DNA from: Gracilariopsis chorda
Taxonomy: Eukaryota; Rhodophyta; Florideophyceae; Gracilariales; Gracilariaceae
Assembly (NCBI GenBank): GCA_003194525.1
Contig: NBIV01000443.1
Span: forward strand, 1-34,476
Reading direction: 5' to 3'
DNA length: 34,476 bases
The position numbers were made by a program, and so were the translations under genes. The notes beneath the pieces are model-generated. The model made no database searches and had not been told where the DNA came from. It saw only the letters and a list, made by a program, of their open reading frames with translations. Within the stretch, counting starts at the first letter, position 1. Each line of letters begins with the position of its first letter. Positions 11,054-21,829 of this stretch are shown here, piece by piece.

Positions 11054-11218
11054 AGTAGTGCGAGATGTAAACTGAATTGCTCTGCTAAGAAACCAATCCG
11101 GGTCTTCTGACCCCATCATTGTCACTTTTTGAACGTTCGAAACCACCTGAGCGACTTTGAGGCGTGCCAAAGACGGTGGTTTTGATGATGAACTTCTCGT
11201 CTCTAGAACATTTTCCAT
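11054..11218 (-). pseudogene. Possible fragment of another retroelement gag
   Basis: A minus frame from 11218 reads VQKVTMMGSEDPDWFLSRAIQ, which resembles the 'x-DP-x-W-x-x-RA' start of many retroelement gag capsids. The frame continues past 11053 into the element 2 LTR without a break in reading. The similarity is short and I recognise no further domain. It may be target DNA of element 2. Confidence 0.25.
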
Positions 11219-11308
11219 TGCACTGTCAAAGGCGGTTTGGAATTTATCAATATCTTCTTCATTTTTTATGATACAATTTTAATTATTTGGGATAAGGGTG
11301 AACTTATG

Positions 11309-12662
11309 CTAGCCAAACAGACGATGATTATTGTGGTACATTGTTTCAATACGACCCGTAAAACTCCCATGATAGACACCGGCCTCAACTTGTCTCTCAG
11401 ATGGCATAGCTGGCTTTCTTAGTGCGCTGTATATCGCCCTGCATCCCTTTTTGCTGACAACTTTCCCTTTGTGTCGTTTTCTAATGGCCCCCTCACCAAA
11501 GATGAACCGAAAATCCAGACTTCGTTTATGTGTACCTATCCCAGTAGCCTCAATCCTGTCATTGATAAAGTCCACAGTGTGTCGATAATTATAGCCCCGA
11601 TTACAAGATAATATGTCGTCCACCATGGGCTTCAATGGACCAGACGTTGGTACACCCTGCATTGCGCGAACAAGACGTTCCCAAACGTCATTTATTTTCT
11701 CGCCAGGACGAAAGTAGTGCGAGGATAAGAAAAGTGGATTGAAAGCAGAGCAAAGCGCATTATTGACAGGTCCGAGCGCTTTCTTTGGGTTATTGATATG
11801 TGCCATATCACTGAGCTGAGCAACAGCTCTTGAACATAGTCTTACATGATCGTCATCAAGAGTGAAAATTGTAGAACCAGGTAGGTAGCAGAACATACGA
11901 TTAATCACCGCAAGTTCGTCTTCGAGCACGGTAATTAGGGCGTTTTCACGCTGAGAAAAATTAGACCAACCCTTGCCTCACGACTCAAACCGTTTTTTCT
12001 TTGCAGTCTACACGACATTAGGACCAGATATCGTAGTATCTGGGTCTATCAATACCGAGCTGAAAATAAAAACGTTTGTTCTTGGCCAGAGTCATATTCT
12101 GCACGCTTGTTGAGTAGCTTGCCGCCAGAACATGAAGCGCCAGCACCTCCTTGAACTCAAAAACAGTTGTATTTTTCTCATTTCTAGCGCTCAGAACCCT
12201 ATTGATAGTGGACACAATGATCCTAAGAAGATAATTTGGAAAAAAGACCTCAAAGGTGTCCAAAGCTGAGAGGTACGTACCAGTGACTACTCCAATCTCT
12301 CTGTGGTTTTGAGAGAATTCTTCCACCACAGATTCTAGGACACTGTTTGCTTCTGTAACAAAACGTTGTGCAGGAAATTTATTAATCCCATCAATATCAA
12401 TCTCGATGGTTCGAAACGGAGAAGCATAATCCCAACCACGCAGTCCATCCTCAACTGGTGTTGACCGAATGGGTTCCTCAAGAAAATGGCCATGGCTTTC
12501 ACTACGATGATCTGAATCTGAACTACTATCCATGATATTATCCACATCATCCGCAAAAAGAGATGACCACACATCTTGAATTGCTACCTGTTGGGCGTTT
12601 GCTGCAGGAGAAATATATTCGGCCAAGTTGTTTGCTGTTGGATTTCGACGCAGATCATGCAA
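11309..12662 (-). pseudogene. PiggyBac-like DDE transposase remnant
   Basis: Two minus frames belong together: 12018-12662 (214 codons) and 11309-11929 (206 codons), joined by about 90 bases with several stops. The first has an acidic serine-rich leader (NIMDSSSDSDHRSESH), then TFEVFFPNYLLRIIVSTINR, the helical entry typical of PiggyBac-type transposases (DDE_Tnp_1_7), and ends RPRYYDIWS. The second holds TLDDDHVRLC, NRGYNYRHTVDFIND and IGTHKRSLDFRF, the kind of spacing seen near the catalytic aspartates. I could not find terminal inverted repeats or TTAA target copies. A different DDE family is possible. Confidence 0.55.
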
Positions 12663-13553
12663 TTCGTTCTCCCAGATGCGTCCTATATCGTTCTAGTCGG
12701 AAAGTTGGTCATCGGTGTCATAATGCAGATCCATGCCGTGGTTTGCATGAACATCCCATTCCGGGTCTTCGAGCTCTTCAATAGCTTCATAGGTCAATTC
12801 TGATTACTCGAAGGCAGACAATAAAGTTTGAGGTGTAATATGTTTGCCGTAGTGAGATCCTAGGGATCCTAGCTTTAAGGTTGAAGACGGTGTTTCTAGA
12901 TTATCATTATCAATGTTGAGTTCTATGGGAGTTTAAATCCTGCTGTTGCCGGTGTTTGGCTGTGGTTTGGATGGAGCGGGAGCAAAGATCTCCACATGTT
13001 TGGTTCCTCGATTCATGGAAAGCAACAACTGTAGCCGGTAAGTGAACAGGGTTTTTACGAACGTTGCAAATGAACGCCCAAAGTCTCGAGACTGGCCTTG
13101 AAAGTGAGTTAGTCCCCGAAGGTGGGGCATGTTCCAGTTGGTACAGATGCCGGTGAGATCACCACTTGTCATTTGGTGCGTGTAACCTAACAGTGGGACC
13201 ACGCCACCGTGCGTGGGAGAAGTGGGACCGTCTCACAAAAAAACTCACTTTCGCATAAAGTGAACAAATTTTCTCACCCTAGGGGCATGGGAATAACGGT
13301 ATGATGCTGTGATTGAACGTTGTAGAACATTTTATTGAACACAGCTGTAGACAATTTTTCTCATAAATACCAACTATGGTTCTGAAATCATTAGAACATG
13401 TTGCGAAAATTCTTTAAACACACAAAACACTACATCACACATGTCACAAAAAAGTCAAAACTTTCTGCCAATTCAAAGTACTGTCCTTTTATTACATAGA
13501 GTCAGTCACTGCAAGCACCCTGCTCTTTACCTCTTTCAATTTAAACCTCCAAA
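12663..13553. other. Unassigned AT-richer stretch
   Basis: It holds no frame I recognise. A minus frame of 89 codons at 12933-13202 has no family signature. At 13241-13259 there is a short perfect hairpin (TCACTTT, loop CGCAT, AAAGTGA). The stretch from about 13220 is probably the 5' non-coding part of the Tc1 element that follows. Confidence 0.4.
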
Positions 13554-14564
13554 ATGGCGAGAAGAACGTATTTTTCCCAGTTCAAAAACGGACAAATATT
13601 CCGACTACGCCACGAAGGAATCTCTCTCTGACAAATATTGGAGTATGTGTACCGCTCAATTGCAGCTGTGTAAATCTGTTTAAGCTTAGCTCCGAAACGA
13701 ACCGCTCAAACTACCGCCAAAACATTCCACAAACTTTCACCTCACAACACCGCGCTTTGTCACATGAAGCACGAAAGAGTAACTTTAGTGCGTCCGATCT
13801 AAAAAAAAATCTAAATTTCAAAATGTCTGTTGGTCGCGTATAATAGCTATTGAAAAAGGATGATATGCTCAAGTACTCAAAGACGATGCAAAGACCAAAT
13901 ATGACCGAGGATTATAAGGTTGCACGACTTCAATAAGCTTTACGAAACATATGAAAAGAAGATTTTTTGGAACGAAAATGTATTCTTGGATGAAAAGAGG
14001 TTCAAATGTGATGGTCCAGATGCTCTGTCGTATAATTGGCATGATTTGCGAACGGAGCCTTGGCACTTATCATCCCGTGTTGAAAGAGGTAATTCAGTCA
14101 TGGTATGGGGTGCCATAGCATTGTATGGTGTCAGTGATGTGTGATGTGGTGTGTTCTTGAGTGACACTCAAGATTCTAAAAAGCACTGTCATATATTGGA
14201 GGTTCGTTTATTGCCTTGAACTGCGGAAATCTTTGGACCTATGTCAATCTGGAGTTTTCAACAGGACGGTGCGTCAGATCATAGCTTAACTTCTACTAGA
14301 AATTGGATAGTTGGACATCAGGTTTACCTTTTTGCTTGGCCTGCTAAGTCCCCAGAGCGAAACATAATTGAAAATGTCTGGGAACTAATAGCTAGGAAGG
14401 TGTATGCCATCGGAAAGCAGGTGGAGACGGACGAAAAGCTCAAGGATTCTATCCTTAATAAATGGCACAGTTTGACTGCAGAGTACATGCAAAATCTGTA
14501 TGGGTCCATGCTGAGAGGTTTTTTGGCTGTGATGGACAAGCGTCGTGGTGCTACAAAGTATTAA
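13554..14564 (+). pseudogene. Tc1-type DD34E transposase, broken
   Basis: ATG at 13554 opens a helix-turn-helix-like start (FKNGQIFRLRHEGISL) that is stopped by TGA at 13629-13631. After a decayed middle, 13920-14144 reads WNENVFLDEKRFKCDGPD and RGNSVMVWGAI, the first catalytic aspartate region of Tc1 transposases. Then 14241-14564 reads WSFQQDGASDH and WPAKSPERNIIENVWE with exactly 34 residues between the second D and the E, and ends ATKY-stop. Tc1 enzymes cut and paste the element at TA sites. The catalytic residues survive, but stops and frame changes make this copy inactive. The transposon ends were not resolved. Confidence 0.88.
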
Positions 14565-15291
14565 AACATTAAAGACGTACATTTTTACTGTATGGATCAC
14601 TACGTATTTTGCGTGCTTATAACTGTTTCGCTATATGTTTTATACATGTACCCCGTATGAAACGGGAACTGGAATGAATGCCTACAGCATTCAGTTTTGG
14701 AACCCCTTTTTTTCTTGTGATAGCTGAAAACAACAGAGTGGCTTACCTCCTCCTTTGGATAGGAGGGGGCAAGAGGCCGGCTTTTATGGAGTTTGACCCT
14801 TCGCCGAGATCGTTATAGGGCCAATTACATGTCTCCCTGGGAACTGGCGTGCCATGCACGCCAGTGAGAAATATCCACGTGGACAATCTGGACAATCCGC
14901 ACATCCAACTGCCACCATGGGTCGCATTTATCTGCAGTGAACTCTCGTCTTTCGCTCTCCCATACCGTCCTTGTCTGCACTCTCACATGACCCCATCCCG
15001 CTCTGTCACCATCCTACTCCGTCACACTCTTTCGCTTCCCTCCCCAAACCGCAGCCCCTGGTCTTCAACCGGTCCCGCGTACTCTTCACCCCGTCACGTT
15101 CGCCTGTTACGCAGCCCTTCTGATTACTTCGTTGTCACCAGGTTAAGTACCTTCATTAGTTCGGCTGATGTGGGTGTACTATAAGCCAACTTCATATGAA
15201 CTAAGACGTACTAAAGTAGGGTTCTAGTCCCCTAATATACTCTTAATAGAAATTAACTTTCAGCGTTATAGTAGCAGAACATAAATTGAAG
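14565..15291. other. Tc1 3' end and unassigned spacer with inverted repeats
   Basis: No coding signal is seen. At 14675-14693 a hairpin (TGAATGC, loop CTACA, GCATTCA) precedes a run of C and T that may mark the Tc1 end. At 14843-14865 lies a perfect inverted repeat with 10-base arms (ACTGGCGTGC) and the loop CAT. From about 14956 to 15060 the plus strand is strongly pyrimidine-rich. Confidence 0.5.
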
Positions 15292-16404
15292 ATGGCTCGA
15301 ACCCACACCAATACTGAGAGGAGCCTTGGAGTTGAGATCCCGACAAAACGAATCGCTACCATAGCCGCCAAGAAGGGGCCAAACAGTTTTCGAGAGGGCA
15401 TTATCCGGAAGTATTCCCGCCGATGCGATGTCAACAAGTTTTCTGTACAATCAGGAAACGTAGGCCCGAGGAAGTGTGTTATCAGGTGTGCCAATGATGA
15501 TGAAGATAAGTTCTTCAAAGAGAAGTTCTTTCAACTGCTTGGGCCCCATATCCTACTTTTTCTCGATGTCGGTCCATGGAGGGAGTTTTCATTCACAGAC
15601 TTGTATCGCCTAAGACTTATTCTATCTGTCCGAGACAACACAAAATTTTTGGGGCTGCCGGGTTGTGACTGGATGATTGGGAAGATTGTATACAGGGACC
15701 ACTGGGACTTTGGCGTCGACGAAGTGACCAAACAGGAATATGCGATCGACTTGTATAGTCTTCGCACTTTCGGCACTCCCGGAAATCATATTCATAAGGT
15801 TTCCTCTTCTGATCGATTCAGGTTTGGAACTGGCGGTCGTATCATGGCAATGTTTGCGATTGACTACTGGTGCTCTCACCATCCGGGACATTACTTAAAA
15901 TGTTCACCGGGTGGTCTCGTGAAGACAAACCCGACCCTCGGGGTTATGAACTTCATAATGAGCAACATATTCGCTTCTGGGACGAGACGAGCCTGTCTAC
16001 CCGCAGCAATTTGTAACGGATTGCTTGCACTCCAATCGCCTGTATGTCATGATTATTAAGGTAAGTTCCTTGACTACCTGGAATCATTCGAGAACTTTGG
16101 GACTCCTCCTTTATGGATTAGGGACCTTCGGGATCTTCAGAAGGAGCTGTCGCAGTGGGATGCGAATCTGGAGATAGTTCAGTTAGGTACCGCGCGTTCT
16201 CTTTGCCAGATTATCTACCTTCCTATGGGTGCCTATTTGTTATCAATTCATGGTTCCGGCGGAGTTTATCATACCACTGCCATCGATACTAATCGCAAAC
16301 ACATTCTAGACTGTGTTGAAGCCTATCCGCTCCAGCTATGCGAACAAGCTTTAGAAGGATGTGTTGGTGGTAGCTCAACATTCACCTATGTATCTGAGAT
16401 CTGA
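15292..16404 (+). pseudogene. Unrecognised protein with a possible cysteine-peptidase signature, one in-frame stop
   Basis: ATG at 15292 opens 255 codons to TAA at 16057-16059. The same frame then stays open for 114 more codons to TGA at 16402-16404, so one nonsense change in a gene of about 371 codons is the simplest reading. The region before the TAA contains RRACLPAAICNGLLAL. The region after it contains GGVYHTTAIDTNRKHILDC. A Cys followed by a helix, then a later His and Asp/Asn, is the layout of papain-fold peptidases, but this is an inference from motifs only and I do not know the family. After the TGA the frame is open again to 16609 and is very basic (KRTRHRHNNHSKRRRRY). It stands antisense to, and just beyond the integrase end of, element 4. 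Confidence 0.55.
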
Positions 16405-16611
16405 AAACTAGTATTAACGCCGGGAAGTAACTCGAAGCGCACCCGCCACCGTCACAACAACCATAGTAAGCGTCGCCGTAGGTATGCATCGCATCGTGAG
16501 CAGGAAGTTATAATCCTCGATTTGGTTCTTCATCAAGAGCTAATTGTTCGACGCATATGCATTGATTCAATAAACTGCGAACAAATTGAATACATGCATC
16601 TGATTTCCTAA
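16405..16611 (+). pseudogene. Possible basic C-terminal extension of the preceding frame
   Basis: The reading frame of the previous entry continues for 68 codons after its TGA, to TAA at 16609-16611. It begins with a cluster of K, R and H (SKRTRHRHNNHSKRRRRY), like a nuclear-localisation or nucleic-acid-binding tail. Chance openness of this length is possible. No start codon suggests separate use. Confidence 0.3.
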
Positions 16612-16865
16612 GATCATATATAAAGGTTTTATACTATATTTGTTTAGCCAATTACTCATCCGTGTTCACCTTCCTATCAGTTATTTGGAATCGTTGGTTT
16701 TGTTACATATGGGACCAGGCGCCGAGCGTGAGTATGTCTCCTGCTTTTCTTTCCATGCCTTGAACGTAGAGTATATGCAGGATGCTTAGCTCTAATTATC
16801 ATACAAGGACCATGGAACTTGGATGTAAACGGGCTACATTTCTTGGCTTTTTTCCTACTTGACTT

Positions 16866-19350
16866 TCAAGCTACTAGTACTTCGTTTCCTATCTGAAAGA
16901 CTTTATCCTTAGCAGCTCGGTGGGAGTTTGCGTGCTTTGCCACTCGCGTAGCCCTTCGACACAAGGCAGACTCTAATTCCACCCCAAGATGTAAGTCGTC
17001 ACCGCTTATGACGAGAGCGGACGGATCATTTTGCGAAATGCGTCGGGGGACACTATAAAGCAATGCAAATGGAGAAGGCCCATTCCTTAGATGAGAGTGC
17101 CTGTATCAATACAGTACCTTCAGTAGAACTTTGTCCCAAGGCTCTTGGCACTTTAAGATGCTCTTCGTCATGGAATTCTTCAGAATGCCAATCATCCGTT
17201 CAGCTCTGCCATTCGACATTGGTGCATACGCCATCACCGTCTTACAGCTGATGCCGCGGCGTTTGTCGAATTCTGACAGAGCCTTTGCAGTAAGACTAGT
17301 AGCATTATCAGATATCACAACGGGAGGTGGGCTGAATGGGACCACAGTCACTTTCTTAAGAAATTCAACCACTTCCTTTGCGATGGATGTGTGTGTGGCT
17401 TTCGCCATCTGCCAACCTGTTACATGTTTCACTCCCACCAACATGAATCGATTCTTCCGGACGGTCGTGGGCAGAGACCCAGCATAATCGATAAAAAACG
17501 AATAAAATAAGCCGATCAAGGGGTATCGGAGCGTAGTTCGATACGTCAGAACATTCTTTGCTGACTGGCACCCATCACAACTGTTCACATACTCTGGAAC
17601 ATGCTTATATACCTCTGGCCACCAGTAACGTTTTAGCACAAATTACTTGGTACTATTAACGTCCCAGTGTCTAGTATCATCATGAAAACGGCTTAAGATC
17701 TGTAGTGGCTTTCTTATCCTGGGTATCACCAAGAGCCCTTTCTTCGTCCTAGGAAAGAGTCTTTTGTTCCATACCATATAATTCTGGGCGTTCTTCTTGA
17801 TCTTGCGACGTGCAAGAGGATAGGTACCTCTCAATGTTAATCCCAAGATTTAGTACCCTTTATCAAAAAGGAATTGTTCTAAGTCTTCGAATATCCGTTC
17901 TTCTGTAGAAAGCGCCATTACGGTTTCATCTGTATTTTGATCTGCAGATAACTCTATGTGTGACAAGTAATCTGCAACAGGATTACTTGCCCTTGGCCTG
18001 TACTTCATCTCAAACTCAAATTACGAAAGAAAATCTATCCATCTTGCTATTCTTTCATAGATATCTAGTTTTCTAAACGCACACCGCAACGCCTGATGAT
18101 CGGTAATGAGTGTGAATGGGAGAGAATATAGCAAATACACACGAAACGTTTTCAGCGCAGACATAACGCCTCACGATTCGTGTTTGCAGGTGAATAACGT
18201 CTCTCAGTGGCTTTCATCGTACGACTAGCAAACTTTACTGGATGTAGCTCGCCTTCTTTCTTCTGAGAAAGAACTGCCCCTAGCGAAACACTGGATACAT
18301 CTTTTTCGACTATGAAAGGTTCATCAAAGTCTGGAAACCGTAGAACAGGGGGTTTCACCAGCTTCGCCTTGAGCCATGGTAACGTTTCTTCCATTTCTTG
18401 GGTCCGGTGCCACTTTTTCTTTGGTGATGTGGCCTCATGCACGGCAGCAGATGCTTCAAAAAACTTAGGTAAAAATATTCGATAGTAACTGGCCAATCCA
18501 AGGAAACTTCTTAGCTCTGTCGCGGAAGTAGGGTTTGGAACTTCCTGTATAGCTTTGATCTTCTCTGGGTCTGTCCGGATTCCCATCTTGTCAATGATGT
18601 TTCCCAAAAGCTTCACTCGAGGCTGCGCAAAACTGCACTTAGTCAGCATAATCTTCAAATCGTGCGAGGCAATCCTGCCGATTACTTTTTCGCAATGCAT
18701 CAGATGATCCTCTACATTGTCGGTGAAGATTATAACGTCATCCAATTAGACACGGACAAAGGATAAGTCTTTCAGGATGGCGTCCATCGTTCTTTGAAAT
18801 GTGGCAGGTGCATTCATCAATCCGAATGGAATGACTTGAAACCTGAATGTACCGAATCTGCAGATAAAATTCGTCATCTCTTTTTACTCCTCGGCCATCT
18901 TCACTTTCCAATATCCTGAAAACAAATTTAGAGTGGTGAATAATGAGGATCCGCTGAAGTCATCAAATACTTTTTCTATGAGTGGTAATGGCCATAGACG
19001 GGACTTCATTTTGGCATTCAATGCACGGTAGTCTACGCAAAATCTCGGTCTTACATCCTTCTCAGTCGCAATTACAATGGGGAAGACCAGGCAGAGTTTG
19101 TTGGTGTGCTGATATTTGCACGAAGCATTTTGTCAATCTCATTCCTTAGCAAATCATTATGTCGCGGTGGGAGACGTCTTGCCTGAAACTTTAGAATTTC
19201 GGGATCCTTTAGCTCAAAGAATGCTTGACAAGGACATCAGCAGGTCTGAGGTCCTCCAGGGACCAAGCAACAACCTTTTAATCTATAAGTGTTGCAGAGA
19301 GCGGCCTCTGTGCCCGTTTCGAAAGATGCTTGACCTTTTTTGCGAGTAAT
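16866..19350 (-). pseudogene. pol: Element 4 Ty3/gypsy pol remnant: RT, RNase H, integrase
   Basis: In reading order the RT shows FCVDYRALNAKMKSRLW and FTTLNLFSGYW (near 18930), where the usual first catalytic Asp is Asn. Next are MPFGL-like INAPATFQRTMDAIL and the catalytic box read as stop-LDDVIIF (18745). RNase H follows (18152-18500, LRSFLGLASYYRIF, VKFASRTMKATERRY). Integrase has a zinc-binding HDDTRH (about 17670) with SCDGCQ (about 17580), and core motifs FFIDYAG, VVISDNATSL and MSNGRAERMIG (17106-17639). A C-terminal part at 16866-17063 reads KVFQIGNEVLVA. Many stops and frameshifts show an old copy. It differs in sequence from elements 1-3 and is AT-richer. Confidence 0.85.
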
Positions 19351-20304
19351 GATCATTTTTGGTCTTTTGCCTCTTCGGTCAGGATTGAAACACCTAGATC
19401 CTCTTCTTCAATATCACCATCCTCATCTTCTTCTTAGAGCAGCGGAATGATCCCTTCCCCTTCACCGTCACCATTCATTTTCTGGTGTCATTCGATCTCC
19501 TTTGCTAACGTCACAACCAGCTCTTGCTCCTCATCACTTTTCGAGCTAGAAGACGTTCGATATATTTCTGAGTCTGAGGTATAATCTTCATTATCGTTCT
19601 TGGATCCTTCCACATCAGAGATGCGTTCGTCCTACTCGATATGTAATACGGATTCCTTTTCTTCTATAGTCACGGTCACGGTATGATTCCCCATGTCGAA
19701 TGCGAGCTTGAATGTTCTCTAAGGTCGAGGAACCGAAAATCGCGTCCACCGGTGGTTCATCCAAAACCAGAAAGTCTAGCAACACCTTTGATTCACCAAA
19801 CAGCACAGGAACGTCTTTGATGACGCCTCGTAGTACACTCGAGCTTATATTGGCGACTTTAATCTTCCTCGTAGTTGATTCTAGTCAGAATATACGTTCT
19901 TTCATCAGAGAACTGGACAGAAGGTTTGGCAGTGCTCCTGAGTCTAGCAGTGCGTTGAATTTAGTTCCAAGTAGCTTCAACTTCAGAAATTTTAATCTTC
20001 TGATACTTACAGTCTTATGCGCGACAGCAACCTTCTGACTTCTAGCGTTCTTCACAATCTGTTTTTGAATCTGTCTTTTTGCCTCTTCGGCATCTCCACG
20101 GAGCAGCTGGCCAAAATTGAGACCACATGAAGCATTTGAAAGCTCGAGAAGTACATTGTACCTTCCCAAAACGTCTGAAGTTCCATTTTGTCGGGCCTTC
20201 TGGAACTTCATTTGGGCGGGTTTGCGAAGTTTGGGCTTAAATATTTTTCGGCTTGGTAGATCTTTCGTAAGGTCGACAACGGAACCAGGCGGAGGGTTGA
20301 GCAA
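19351..20304 (-). pseudogene. Element 4 protease region
   Basis: The frame at 19885-20304 ends with NALLDSGALPNLL, a retropepsin active site of the DSGA kind. The second half of the fold follows in another frame (19615-19806, VLLDFLVLDEPPVDAIFGSSTL). Between 19351 and 19614 the minus strand encodes an acidic spacer (Glu/Asp-rich) with stops. It would process the Gag-Pol precursor in an intact element. Confidence 0.7.
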
Positions 20305-20334
20305 TTATTTCAAGCTCATACTTCCCGTCTTTGA

Positions 20335-20884
20335 CTACTTTGGCAGTGCCCTGTCTTCAGCTTCTCTCTTCGTAGCATTGGCAGTCTCTTCTTCTTCAAC
20401 TTCTTCAGTCACTATCCCCACCATGTACTCTTTATCCTTTCCGCAGTCTTTTGGTTTGTCTCCTTCTACTTTCATATGTGTGTCATTAGTGGCCATGGCA
20501 GGCTCTGGTATCTGCGGCTTTGACCAACACGTAGCTTCTGAGTGCCCCATCTTCCCACATCGTGGGCATCTAGTATTTCGGTGGGGATTTTTGTCCCAGC
20601 GGTTCGCGTCATGTCCCGGATTGTCACAGAATGAACAGACAAGATCACTGTTCTCCTATTTCGACTTTTGTTTTTCCCTAACCAAAAGAGTAAGTTCCGC
20701 TATCTGAGAAGTGAGGTCTTTGTGGAGCAAAACATCTCCTTTGGGAGTTGCTTTTATCCTCCTTAGACGCATTACCGATGCACGGATTTGCCCCAATTGT
20801 GGATTCAATCGTCGCAATCTTTTGTGTGAGCTTTCCCCTTCGGGTGAATTTTAGATTGCCTGGTACAGGACAAAGGCGTGGCAC
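20335..20884 (-). pseudogene. gag: Element 4 gag C-terminal remnant with two zinc knuckles
   Basis: Reading down the minus strand there is a helical stretch (LTSQIAELTLLVREKQKSK, near 20690), a stop, then CSFCDNPGHDANRW and, twelve residues on, CPRCGKMGHSEATC (20530-20650). The second is a complete CX2CX4HX4C knuckle. The first has Trp where the last Cys belongs. Two knuckles separate this family from element 1 and 3 gag, which have one. The capsid part is missing: only about 130 bases separate this remnant from the element 5 LTR at 21016. Confidence 0.7.
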
Positions 20885-21015
20885 GCGTGGGACTTTTTGG
20901 CTCCGATTTTGGACGTTATTTAGAAAGTTGGCTTACTTTGGCCACTGACACTGGGTTCTTCAGGTGTATGGCCCTGAGAAGGTGTGCACTAGTTTATTTA
21001 ATTAGTTTAGAAATT

Positions 21016-21648
21016 TGTAGTGAACCTTACTTAGGTGGGAGTGACCTCGCGGTCGCGAGCGAAGAGTAAACTCAACCAAGGTTGGTCTTCGAAACCATCG
21101 CTGTAGTCTGACAAACTAGAGCGGGCTCTGGTCGCAACTGTCTTCGTAAGTTCACGACTCCTTCTGGAGAGTTACCACGTTTGGTTTCAGTACAACTAAA
21201 CCCCTGGGACCGCTCAGGATATCTGTGTAAGTACATAGACCGTGGGTCTAACATTACTCTGTTTATTTTGTGTATCCTGTTGCAGGACAGATCTCCGCCC
21301 CAGTACTGGGTTGTTTCGTTGGTTGTCTTTCTTATTTTACCCCTTCCTTCTCGGGTCTGTTGCAGCTGTGAGCACGACCATCGCCCGTTCCTTGTCTGGT
21401 TCTTTCCCCCCTTTGCGACACTACACTCGCTGAGTATGCTGTCTACTTTCTCTCACTCGGGTTCTTCTCTGATCTCATTCCTCTCCGGATTCTTCGCATT
21501 TACCTCGACATGTATAGCGAGTATCCACCGTTGGATCCACACCCCACACTCGTGTGGAGTAGAGGGCTCGTTCACTGGGTCTACCCTCCATAGGGAGCAA
21601 GGACTCAGACGCCTTGAGGGCTACAAGCCGCACAGGTTTTGCTCCACA
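21016..21648 (+). repeat. 5' LTR of element 5
   Basis: It starts TGTAGTGAACC and ends GCTCCACA, two bases before a primer binding site. The length of 633 bases is estimated. The inner end CACAAGTGG is nearly the same as in element 1 (reverse), and about 70 bases around 21544-21615 align with the element 1 LTR, which supports the call. There is no second LTR in view and the left edge is the weaker one. Confidence 0.6.
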
Positions 21649-21650
21649 AG

Positions 21651-21668
21651 TGGTATCCTGACCTAGAA
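21651..21668 (+). other. Primer binding site of element 5
   Basis: TGGTATCCTGACCTAGAA matches the element 1/3 site at 16 of 18 positions and lies two bases after the LTR end. This fixes the plus orientation of element 5. Confidence 0.75.
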
Positions 21669-21829
21669 TCCGTACTTGCAATTGGAGTTTGGAACCAGTT
21701 TTGGTCGCTTGAAGGTTTCACCCGCTTTTGGGAGACGTTCTGGAAGCCAGATTCAGGATAGTGAAGGATTCTTTCGTGAGGATTGAAAGTCACTGAACGT
21801 GCATTGTAGATTCCCTGAAGAAGTTCGTT

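Noticed and set aside
16057..16066. GTAAGT next to the in-frame TAA as a splice donor in the peptidase-like gene
   Set aside because: The stop comes before the donor, and the same frame continues with coding-like sequence directly after it, so a nonsense change fits better than an intron.
21181..21666. Plus frame of 161 codons in the element 5 LTR
   Set aside because: It lies inside the LTR and runs over the primer binding site; similar chance frames occur in the element 3 LTRs.
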